The notes under the pieces were generated by a model, which made no database searches, had not been told where the DNA came from, and saw nothing but the letters and a program-made list of their open reading frames with translations. Source: Pseudomonas juntendi (lineage in GTDB: Bacteria > Pseudomonadota > Gammaproteobacteria > Pseudomonadales > Pseudomonadaceae). Taken from it: DNA of 52,193 nt. Of this stretch, positions 31,146 to 39,570 are shown in pieces. The translations under genes were made by a program, and so were the position numbers. The stretch lies in contig NZ_BLJG01000097.1 in assembly GCF_009932375.1 (NCBI RefSeq), positions 1-52,193 on the forward strand, given 5' to 3'. Numbering within the stretch: position 1 is the first letter of the stretch; each line of letters starts with the position of its first letter.

Positions 31146-34029
31146 TAATTCACGTAACGACATTATCGCTCGGCTGCAAGGTCCGAGTACCCGCGGCTGG
31201 GGGGCGGTCTCGGTGTTCAGCCGCGCTCGGCTCAATCGGGCGCTGGAGCAGCAGTACTTGAGCCGTTTGGAAACGCTTACCTTCTTGCCGCCCTGCTCAC
31301 TCGAATTCCAGGCAGCGGACAAGCGCATCGCCTTGGTCATGATCGAGTTCGGCACCCCGAGGCTGTCCTTCGAAACGGCCTCGCTCGATGATTCTCAGGC
31401 CAGCTTGACCATGAACATCATTGGCGGTGAGGTGCTCGAATACTGTGGTACTGGGGAGCTACTGGCCCGGTATGAGCTGTCCGAAAGCATGGGCTACACC
31501 CTGGAGATGGCCATCGAGTTGACCCAGGTGCAAGGTATCGTCGACCAACGCGGGCGCGTGGTGCTCGATCTGTCCCAAGGTACCCGCCTTGCCAGCAATC
31601 TGTACGAAGGGGAGCTCGCCGAGGCGTTGAACCCCCGGCTCGCTAGCTGGTTCGCCGGGTTACCTCGGCAACGCACCCTGTTCGACCTGGGCATCATCGA
31701 CCTTCAAGGGGTGAGCCCGCTGACACCGGATCATTTCATCATTCGTACCCAGGCCGCGCCCGGGGCGCAACTGCTGGGTGCGAACAACTATGGGGCTGGG
31801 GCGGTGCTGGTGTTCATCAAGCTGCTAGGCAACGATGCAGATGGACTCGAGCCTGACCGCGACTTCCCCTACCTCATACCTGACGATGACGATGGTGAAC
31901 GGTATTCCGCGTCGCTGCTGGTCCAGCGGGAGATGCTCGAGCATGTCACCGGCGACCGTCTCGATGTACTCAGCAGCCTGTTGTTTCCTGGTGGTCAGGT
32001 GTTCCAGGAGGTCGACCGGGCTTCACCCAGGGATCTGATCGTGTTTGGCGACATCGCGCCACACCGTAGTCTGTTGACCTTATCCCCGGCGACTCGAACG
32101 CTACAGGCCGGGGAGACGGTTCAGTTCACCTTGCATGATGCCGATGGCGCGTCGCTACAAGCGACGCGCTGGACGGCGATGAGCCTGCGCAGTCACCAGC
32201 GCAAGGCGGATGGCATGTTCGTGAGTGGCCGCCCGGGCTTGTACCAGGCCGCCGACGTAGAGGCCATTGGCCACAACTGCCTGACCGTGGTGATCACTGC
32301 CGAGCACGAGCAAGGCGGGGTTCTACGCACCGCCAGCGCCCGGTTGCTGGTGCAGCACCAGCCGGTCGCCTTCGCGCCTGCACTGTACAAGACCGTTGGT
32401 GGCCTGGAGCCGGTGATGTTGAACGCCTCGCGTACCGATGAGCGTGCCTTGTCCTGGCGCTTGCTGGAGCCTGCATTGGGCACCTTGGTGCCAGAGGCAC
32501 GGCAAGCGAAATTCGAACCTGCTGCGGGCATAACCCACGACGTGGCGTTGCAACAGATCGCTGTCGACGCCGAAGGCAAGCAGCGCCTCGGCGTGGTGCT
32601 CAACAACAGCTATCAGCCGGCCCGCATCACTTCCAGCGAACAAGGCGCGATCAAGCCAGGCCAGCAACGCACGTTCATGCACGGCGATGCCACTTGGTTG
32701 CCCAGCGCCGAACGTCGTTGGCGCGCACTGGGCAATGGCGTACTCGATGCTCAGGGCCAGTACACCGCGCCCGCCGGCTTGCTCGCGGCCACGGATGTGG
32801 TAGCGCTGGCGTTTGTTCAGAATGGTGTGAGCTACCCTGGTGGGCACGCGGTGGTGACGGTCTCGAGCCTGGAACCGGAAAAGAGCTGGACAGATCTGAC
32901 GATGTTTCAGGTAACGCTCAGTGGCGGTGTAGGGAGCACGCATGAGGGACGCGCATTCGCCAACGGTTACCACCAGTTGCAGGTAGACATCAAGGTGAAG
33001 CCGGTTCAGCCGGTTTCTGGAGACGAGGTCTACTGGCTCAGCCCTACGGAAATCGCCAGCATCCGCTTGCGCGATCGCCGGTCGGGGATAGACATCGACC
33101 TGTTGGATGAGAAGGTCGAAGGCATCGAGAGCGGCTCTACGTCTCTGTACGCAACGCGCACCACGCCCAATCGGTTCCGTATCTCCCAAGGCGGGCAGGG
33201 TCATACGCGTTTGGCCGACGCGGACGAGGGGGTTACCTTCAAAACGCTCTATTTGCACGCACGCTACGAGAACGCCCCGAGTGCCGAGTTCAACTTGGTT
33301 CTGGATAAGGATGGGGGCGGCGAGTTTGTTTCGACAGACAAGGCCCTTGATAACGTCTCGTTCACATTCAGGTATATACCACGCCCTATTTTCAAAGAGG
33401 AGCATTACAGCATGACGCGTTGGCGCGTCGAGGGCGGGTCAGCGGCCCCGGGCGACCCGGAAGAGGACAATTTCGACTTTCATCTGCGGACCCAGGATTA
33501 CTTTCGTCTGGAGTACGCTCAGGGTAGTTTCGAGACATGCAAGTTCTATTGGCTCGCTGACTACGCCAAAGATTCAGTGGTAACACCGCCCTGCTCGCTG
33601 CTGACCTGGGAAAGCCGCTACAACAACGAGGTGATGGCCAGCTATACCGGCTGGATTTTCCGCGACCGCCTGGAAAAAAAGGAAGGCAGTGGCCCGCCGC
33701 CACTTGAAATAAAGTATGACAGCCGCCTGGGACCTTATGTGGAAAAAGTGATTTGGGACTTCGATCAGACGGTAAACCTGACTGGTTTCAAGGACGGCAC
33801 GTTGGTAATCGTCAACTTCAGGCATGACGACTTTGCATTCAATGCGCAAGCCCTGTCTGTCGTCAATAAAGATCTAGGCGTCGAGTTGGTAGACCAGGAC
33901 GGCAATGCCCACTATCTGCGTCTGTCTTACGGGCAGCCCACTCAGGTTGGGCGGCGCAATCAGGTGGAATTCAAAGTCGAGCCACCTCCGCAGAGCGTGA
34001 TGCGGGCCACTTCGAGAGGAACGGTATAA
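31138..34029 (+). CDS. P47/OrfX-like protein with Ig-like domains and unique C-terminus, paralog B3
   Basis: 963 residues, no signal peptide. The N-terminal part matches B1 and B2 (PRLSFETASLDDSQ, FIIRTQ, FPYLIPDDDD) but is shorter, about 310 residues. Ig-like domains follow (TLQAGETVQFTL; GVLDAQGQYTAP), and after about residue 580 a stretch of roughly 380 residues has no counterpart in B1 or B2: it holds YWLSPTEIASIRLRDR, a paired-strand region and the aromatic WRVEGGSAAPGDPEEDN segment. This end is probably a distinct functional domain. ATG 31138 overlaps the B2 frame by 8 bases and the stop overlaps the next start (TAATG), so translation is likely coupled in both directions. Confidence 0.78.
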   Translation: MLSNSRNDIIARLQGPSTRGWGAVSVFSRARLNRALEQQYLSRLETLTFLPPCSLEFQAADKRIALVMIEFGTPRLSFETASLDDSQASLTMNIIGGEVLEYCGTGELLARYELSESMGYTLEMAIELTQVQGIVDQRGRVVLDLSQGTRLASNLYEGELAEALNPRLASWFAGLPRQRTLFDLGIIDLQGVSPLTPDHFIIRTQAAPGAQLLGANNYGAGAVLVFIKLLGNDADGLEPDRDFPYLIPDDDDGERYSASLLVQREMLEHVTGDRLDVLSSLLFPGGQVFQEVDRASPRDLIVFGDIAPHRSLLTLSPATRTLQAGETVQFTLHDADGASLQATRWTAMSLRSHQRKADGMFVSGRPGLYQAADVEAIGHNCLTVVITAEHEQGGVLRTASARLLVQHQPVAFAPALYKTVGGLEPVMLNASRTDERALSWRLLEPALGTLVPEARQAKFEPAAGITHDVALQQIAVDAEGKQRLGVVLNNSYQPARITSSEQGAIKPGQQRTFMHGDATWLPSAERRWRALGNGVLDAQGQYTAPAGLLAATDVVALAFVQNGVSYPGGHAVVTVSSLEPEKSWTDLTMFQVTLSGGVGSTHEGRAFANGYHQLQVDIKVKPVQPVSGDEVYWLSPTEIASIRLRDRRSGIDIDLLDEKVEGIESGSTSLYATRTTPNRFRISQGGQGHTRLADADEGVTFKTLYLHARYENAPSAEFNLVLDKDGGGEFVSTDKALDNVSFTFRYIPRPIFKEEHYSMTRWRVEGGSAAPGDPEEDNFDFHLRTQDYFRLEYAQGSFETCKFYWLADYAKDSVVTPPCSLLTWESRYNNEVMASYTGWIFRDRLEKKEGSGPPPLEIKYDSRLGPYVEKVIWDFDQTVNLTGFKDGTLVIVNFRHDDFAFNAQALSVVNKDLGVELVDQDGNAHYLRLSYGQPTQVGRRNQVEFKVEPPPQSVMRATSRGTV

Positions 34030-34505
34030 TGAAACTTCGTACAAGCTGCATGTTGGCGATATTGGGGCTGCTGACACTCGATACAGCGTTTGCCGGCAAT
34101 ATCGAATTCGCCGAAAAGTGGGACAGCGCCAATGGCCCCGGCGGGGATCGGTGTTCAATTAACGTCGAAGTAACTCAATACGAACAAATCTTTGACTTCA
34201 AAGATGCTAGTACTAATACCTGCAAGAATGATCAGATGACTTTCTTCAAGCTTAACAACGTGCCGTCATCGGCCGAGATCGGCTTGTACTCAGAGGCTAA
34301 ATGTAGAGAGACAAACACACCGGATTGGTATTTCAAATTAAAGACGTATAAAGACCCTGTGTCTACGGCGTGGATAGAAATTCCTGGTTTGGAACATGTG
34401 CCTCCGAGTGGAATTGTCAAGGCGGGTTTGCGTCGCATGAGCTATGTTCATAATCAAGGAAAAATCAAAGGGAAATTGTCTTGTGTGTCAATCCATCTCT
34501 ATTGA
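34029..34505 (+). CDS. Small secreted protein of unknown function
   Basis: 158 residues with a clear Sec signal peptide (1-22, cut after DTAFA). The mature part has four cysteines (in GDRCSI, TCKND, EAKCRE and KLSCVS), enough for two disulfides, and looks all-beta. I recognise no family. Its start shares one base with the B3 stop. Base composition is visibly more AT-rich than its neighbours, which suggests separate acquisition. Lying between B3 and RHS2 in one operon, it could be a secreted partner or a protective factor; the signal peptide argues against a cytoplasmic immunity protein. Confidence 0.75.
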   Translation: MKLRTSCMLAILGLLTLDTAFAGNIEFAEKWDSANGPGGDRCSINVEVTQYEQIFDFKDASTNTCKNDQMTFFKLNNVPSSAEIGLYSEAKCRETNTPDWYFKLKTYKDPVSTAWIEIPGLEHVPPSGIVKAGLRRMSYVHNQGKIKGKLSCVSIHLY

Positions 34506-34541
34506 CTGGTCGCACGCACAACCCTTTCTGGAGATACCAAC

Positions 34542-37500
34542 ATGACCGATTCCACTGCCGTTCATTCGAACGCCTTCAACTTCATGAGTTACCTCGCTTC
34601 CGGTGTCGACCCACGCACCGGCCAATATACATTCTCGGTAAACTTGCCCGGGCTCAATTGCAATTTCCTGCAGGGGCCGCTGTTCGAGTTCCCGTTGTTC
34701 TACAGTCCGCTCAATACCGTCGATTCGGGGTTCGGCAAGGGTTGGACGTTGCGGCTTTCGCAATTCAACCCCGCCACGGACGTCGTCTCGCTGGCCACCG
34801 GTGAAAGCTACAAGGTCACTGGCAAACCCGCCGGCAAACCCTGGGTGATGAAAGAGCAGAAACTCGAAACGTTCCATTTCTACGCGCACGGCAACGGAGG
34901 CTATCGTATCGTGCACAAATCGGGCGCTGTCGAAGTGCTCAAGCCGCAAGGCGCCCGCAACCTTGCCGTGCCCGTGGAAATCTACAATGCGCAAGGCCAT
35001 GGCATACGCCTGTACTACGAGGACTTTGGTGGCTTCCCGCGGTTGGCATCGGTCACCCAGGACGATGGCGAGGTGGTGTTGCAGATCAAGCGAGAAGGGA
35101 ATGCGCTGTCCGCCACGACTTTTCCCAACCTGGAAGACGCACAGGCCCGCACGGCATTCACGTTGCTTCTGGGCGGCGATGGGCAAGTGGAACGGCTCAT
35201 ACTGCCGACCGAGGAACAAGCTTCCTGGCGCTTGCGCTACGAAACCGTGCGCGACCTGCTGTGCATCGTCGAGGTGCAGACCCCGACGGGCGCCCTTGAA
35301 GTGTTGCGCTACGAAGACGAAGGCCATTTGTTTCCCGGCAATGCCCGCACCTCGCTCCCTCGGGTCACGCACCATTTGGTCCACCCCGGATTCGAGCAAC
35401 CCACGATCGAGAAGCGCTACGGCTACGAACTCGACCCTGGCCGACCTGACAAGCACAATTTCCTCGGTAACGGGCTGCCTGTGACCTGGCAGGACGATGG
35501 CTTGGACAACCTGTTCCGCTATGTCGGCACCTATGCATACGGGTCGGTGGAAACCTGGTATGTCGCCGATGAGCAAGGCGTGGCCCAGCCCGTGCGCACC
35601 ATTACCCGCGCGTTCGATCAGTTCCACCTGCAAACCAGTACACAGACCGTCCAGAACGACAGTGTTCAACGCTCGAGTACGGTGTACAACGTGCAGCTCG
35701 ACAGTGACGGCAACATGATCGAGTTCGCCCAGCAACCGGCCAATGTGCAGTTGCCCACCCGGAGTACCGAGGCCTGGTGGCGCCATTCACAATCGGCTGT
35801 GCGCCGTGAACAGAGCGTCCTGACACGGTATGACGGGTTCGGCAACCTGCTGGAGCAGGTCGATGCCACTGGGGTGAAGACGCTGCAGCAGTGGTATGAC
35901 GCGTCGGATCAGGACGGGCATGACGCCGACCCTGAAGGGTTCGCCCGAGACCTCAAGCAGAAGACCGTGGTGCCGGCCGAAAACGGTGTGGGGGCGGCCA
36001 GCGTCCTGGTAAGCCGTTACCGTTATGCGACGCTGGCGGCATTGGGCAATGATGGCGACGCGGGCGTGGAGCTTGCGCCGTGGTATGCACTCGACAGCGA
36101 GACCCTGGTGGAAATGTTGCCGGCCGACACTGAACGGCAGTGGCAGGAAATGACCTACGAGTACGAGACCGACCCCGCCGAACGCTGGACATACGCTCGA
36201 CCGCGGCGCAAGGTTCAGCGCATGGAAGGTGGCGACCTCACCACGCGGTATGCGTATAGCCAGCAACCCTACACTGCTGGCCAGACCGCGCTGCTGGGCA
36301 ATACCGTGCTCCAGGTCCAGGAAACCCTGACCGGTTCGCTGGAGGGCGACGATCAGCACTCGCCTACCCGAACCATCATGTCCCAGCATTCGGTAGTGCT
36401 TGACGAGCCTTTGCTGACGCGCGACGACAACGATGTCGAAATACGCTACGAATACGACGCCTTGCACCGGGTCACCTGCGAGACTGTCGCGCCCGACCGG
36501 CCCGAGCAAGCCAGTCGGCGTTACCAGTACCAGCTCTGTGCCGCTGCCGGCGAGCAGGCCAGCCAAGTAAGCTTTGACGTCAAGTCGGTGGTCACCCGCA
36601 GCGAGTTCGACGGTTTGAACCGGGTGATCGCTGAACTGCGTGAGGACGTCGATGCGCTCATTGATGGCAGTGGTGACCTGCATCCGACCTATCGCGCTGC
36701 CTTCAACGCGCTGGGAGAACAAATAGCGGAAGAAGACATCGACTGGGTAGACGGCAAGTTGTTGGAATTGCGCACCACATACCGTCATGACGACTGGGGG
36801 CAACGATGCTGCACGGTTGGGCCAGACCGGGTGCACCATTATGCCTATACCGACCCGGTTGGGGTCGCTGAGCACGACGGGGTGGTCACTCGGGCCTGGG
36901 ACGAGGTCGAGGCGGTGGCTTCGGACGGAACCCGTCAGTGGCTCAAGTCCGGCGTGACGGTCACCTGGCTGAACCTTTTCGACAAAGAGGTACGCACCGA
37001 ACGGCAAGACATCGAGGGCAACACGATCAGTATCCAGGAAGACAGCTACGATGGGTTGGGGCGCCACACCCGCGAGGTCATCGACACACGGGTCAACCAG
37101 TACCATTATGATGTCTTCGACCGCTTGCTCGAGCATAAGCTGCCGTATGATCACATTGTCGTCCGTACTTATGCCTCGCACAGTGCCGACGACCTGCCAA
37201 CCTCCATAGCGATCAATGGCAAGACACTGGGCGAACAGAGCTTCGATGGCCTGGGGCGGATGAGCACCTCCACCACTGGCGGCCGACTGCAAACCTACAC
37301 GTACAACGGCAGCCAACTGCGTCCGCAAACCGTGACCATGCCCAGCGGCGATTTGGTGGAATACGACTACCTGCCAACGCTTGTCGATGAGCCCGTCAGC
37401 AGGATTATCGCTCCGGCGGGAACCGATCGAGCAGGGCAGGCGAACGCGCAGGACATCTACGACTACGATCGCCAGAATGGACGGCTGTTGAGTTGCGTCG

Positions 37501-38396
37501 CGGGGGACCAGACAGTCGTGCGCAGCTATTACAGTACCGGGCAAGTGAAGGACGAAACACGGACTTACACTGCGCCAGCCGCGAACGGCGATGATCAGAC
37601 CTTCACCATGAAGTACGGCTATAGCGTCAAGGAGCGCCTGACGAGTTATCAGGACGTTCTCGGCGGCGTGCAGACCTATCGCTATGATGAGAGCGGCCGC
37701 TTGTCCCGGACGACCCTGGGCTCCACCACGGCGGACTTCACCTACGACGCATTCGGACGCACCCATTCCATCACGACAAAAGACGGCGACCAGCAGTTGG
37801 TGACGACCTTGATGTATGACGAGTTCGATCGAGAGGTCTTACGTACGTTCGACTTCGGCGGTGGCCTGACGCAGAGCTTGACGCAGGTGTACAACGACAT
37901 CGATAACTTGGTGCAACGTACGTTGTGCGAAGGCAGCACGGTACTGCGCGATGAGTTCTTTACCTACGACCTTCGTAACCGTTTGACGGTGTACCAGTGC
38001 AAGGGTGAGGGGGGGCAGCCTGCATTGCAGGCCCCCGAGGACCCATGGGGCAATGTGATCGCGCAGCAGGCATTCATGCTCGATGAGTTGGACAACATTA
38101 CCATGGTGACCACCACCGATGCCGAAGGCCAGATCCACAGGACCCTGTACAATTTCGAAAACCCGTTGGATCCGGCACAGCTGACCGGTCTGGCCCATTA
38201 CCCTGCAGATCGGTCGGTGCTGCCACCTGTGTCGTTCACCTACGATGCCAATGGCAATATGACGTGCGACGAGGCAGGCCGCACGCTGACCTATGATGGC
38301 CTGAACCGTCTGCGTGAAGTCGTCGATGGCCAGGCCAATCACCAGTACCACTACGATGCTCAGGACGTGCTGACGGGCACCTCTGGGCCGGCTTGA
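34542..38396 (+). CDS. RHS/YD-repeat protein lacking the RHS core and C-terminal domain (RHS2)
   Basis: 1284 residues without a signal peptide. The N-terminus GVDPRTGQYTFSVNLP and the middle YD repeats (YDALHRV, YDVFDRL, YDAFGRT, YDANGNM) parallel RHS1 through the whole shell. The protein stops in QYHYDAQDVLTGTSGPA, where RHS1 goes on for about 120 residues of core and 280 of variable end. The PSGH-type core and self-cleavage site are therefore absent. Only 20 bases separate the stop from the convergent adhesin gene, as if the 3' end had been replaced. GGAGA precedes the start. It is the last gene of the rightward operon and may be an inactive remnant or a scaffold. Confidence 0.88.
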   Translation: MTDSTAVHSNAFNFMSYLASGVDPRTGQYTFSVNLPGLNCNFLQGPLFEFPLFYSPLNTVDSGFGKGWTLRLSQFNPATDVVSLATGESYKVTGKPAGKPWVMKEQKLETFHFYAHGNGGYRIVHKSGAVEVLKPQGARNLAVPVEIYNAQGHGIRLYYEDFGGFPRLASVTQDDGEVVLQIKREGNALSATTFPNLEDAQARTAFTLLLGGDGQVERLILPTEEQASWRLRYETVRDLLCIVEVQTPTGALEVLRYEDEGHLFPGNARTSLPRVTHHLVHPGFEQPTIEKRYGYELDPGRPDKHNFLGNGLPVTWQDDGLDNLFRYVGTYAYGSVETWYVADEQGVAQPVRTITRAFDQFHLQTSTQTVQNDSVQRSSTVYNVQLDSDGNMIEFAQQPANVQLPTRSTEAWWRHSQSAVRREQSVLTRYDGFGNLLEQVDATGVKTLQQWYDASDQDGHDADPEGFARDLKQKTVVPAENGVGAASVLVSRYRYATLAALGNDGDAGVELAPWYALDSETLVEMLPADTERQWQEMTYEYETDPAERWTYARPRRKVQRMEGGDLTTRYAYSQQPYTAGQTALLGNTVLQVQETLTGSLEGDDQHSPTRTIMSQHSVVLDEPLLTRDDNDVEIRYEYDALHRVTCETVAPDRPEQASRRYQYQLCAAAGEQASQVSFDVKSVVTRSEFDGLNRVIAELREDVDALIDGSGDLHPTYRAAFNALGEQIAEEDIDWVDGKLLELRTTYRHDDWGQRCCTVGPDRVHHYAYTDPVGVAEHDGVVTRAWDEVEAVASDGTRQWLKSGVTVTWLNLFDKEVRTERQDIEGNTISIQEDSYDGLGRHTREVIDTRVNQYHYDVFDRLLEHKLPYDHIVVRTYASHSADDLPTSIAINGKTLGEQSFDGLGRMSTSTTGGRLQTYTYNGSQLRPQTVTMPSGDLVEYDYLPTLVDEPVSRIIAPAGTDRAGQANAQDIYDYDRQNGRLLSCVAGDQTVVRSYYSTGQVKDETRTYTAPAANGDDQTFTMKYGYSVKERLTSYQDVLGGVQTYRYDESGRLSRTTLGSTTADFTYDAFGRTHSITTKDGDQQLVTTLMYDEFDREVLRTFDFGGGLTQSLTQVYNDIDNLVQRTLCEGSTVLRDEFFTYDLRNRLTVYQCKGEGGQPALQAPEDPWGNVIAQQAFMLDELDNITMVTTTDAEGQIHRTLYNFENPLDPAQLTGLAHYPADRSVLPPVSFTYDANGNMTCDEAGRTLTYDGLNRLREVVDGQANHQYHYDAQDVLTGTSGPA

Positions 38397-38416
38397 ACCT
38401 ATCGCGGTGTGGCACG

Positions 38417-39517
38417 CTAGCGGTAGCGCAGGGTGAAGTTCAGCGCGCCGCTGGCAGCGCCAGGGATAACGGTGTCCTCGGTCTGGAACAGATGGGCACC
38501 CAAGTCCAGGCGCATGTCGCCCGAGCTGAGCGGCAGCATGTCGTGCTCGACTTCCAGGGGGAAGGGCGAGCTGTCGTTCTTGACCACCTGGATGCCGACG
38601 CCGTCGGCGTCCGCGCCAGCGCCCATGCTGAAAACGCCGGGGTGGCGCGGGTCTGCCAGCGAGCCGTTGGTCGGGTCCAATTGCAGAGTCACCCGGCTAT
38701 TGCCGCCAGGGTCGGCAACGCAACCTGTCAAGGCGATCGTGAAGGGTACGGTCGTGGTGCGCGACCCTGGTCCGGTGAAGTCGCTTTTCTGCCATTCCCC
38801 AAGCACCACGGGGTTCGGGCTCACTGCGTCGCCGACGATACTGCACTCGGCCTGGACGATGGTGGCCGATACCAGGAACTTGAACGCTTCACCGAAGTTA
38901 TTGAAATCGAGGACGGCATTGAACATTTGCTTGGCGGCGATCCGGTGGGGGCCGGGTGCAATATCACCGGTTTTGACGAAGGTGATCTGTGTGTAAAGGA
39001 GGCCCAGTATTGTTCCGACAAGGCCGTTGTCGGTATCTCTGTAAGCGACGTAAGGCACACGCGTGTCACCGTTCTCTGGAATGAAGCTACTGGATATAAC
39101 GCCGTCAAGCGGCCTCTTGACCCGGATGCGCACACCTATGCCGTCAATCCCGGTTTCGAGAATGTGTCCATCTGAGGGTTCACCGCCGATCGGTGGCAAC
39201 GGGTGTGGGACAATGGGCACGCTCGCGTTGAGGTGCAAGCGCATGTAGGCGCCGTCGCCAAAATGAAAGCATGTAAGCCTTGCGCCGTCGGTCCTTTCCC
39301 AGGTTTCAGGGTCGAGTTGGCCGATGACCGTACCGACCGGGGCGTCGCGCGGCACGTGCAAGGTTCCCAGGTCACGGTGATAGGTCATGGGAATAGGCCC
39401 GGGAAGCGCCACGGTACAAAAGGAGGAATCTGCGCTTGGCGCTGCTTGGCCGTGCGGCAGGAATCCGAGCGTACAGATCAACGTGGTGATAGCGAGGGTA
39501 TTGCGGGGGCTGAACAT
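38417..39517 (-). CDS. Fimbrial tip adhesin of a chaperone-usher system
   Basis: 366 residues with a signal peptide (about 1-25, cut after HGQA). Two domains are visible: an N-terminal part of about 195 residues with a cysteine pair, which should bind the receptor, and a C-terminal pilin domain (about 205-366) beginning ECSIV and ending NFTLRYR with the penultimate-aromatic beta strand used for donor-strand exchange. This is the FimH-like two-domain plan; it is too long for a shaft pilin. ATG 39517 is chosen over 39541 because of AAGGAT and the signal peptide. It is the last gene of the operon, the usual place for the adhesin. The ligand is unknown. Confidence 0.83.
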   Translation of the reverse strand: MFSPRNTLAITTLICTLGFLPHGQAAPSADSSFCTVALPGPIPMTYHRDLGTLHVPRDAPVGTVIGQLDPETWERTDGARLTCFHFGDGAYMRLHLNASVPIVPHPLPPIGGEPSDGHILETGIDGIGVRIRVKRPLDGVISSSFIPENGDTRVPYVAYRDTDNGLVGTILGLLYTQITFVKTGDIAPGPHRIAAKQMFNAVLDFNNFGEAFKFLVSATIVQAECSIVGDAVSPNPVVLGEWQKSDFTGPGSRTTTVPFTIALTGCVADPGGNSRVTLQLDPTNGSLADPRHPGVFSMGAGADADGVGIQVVKNDSSPFPLEVEHDMLPLSSGDMRLDLGAHLFQTEDTVIPGAASGALNFTLRYR

Positions 39518-39570
39518 TGGATATCCTTGTCTGGCGGTCAACCCGTGGGCGACCGACCAAGGCTGGTGAG

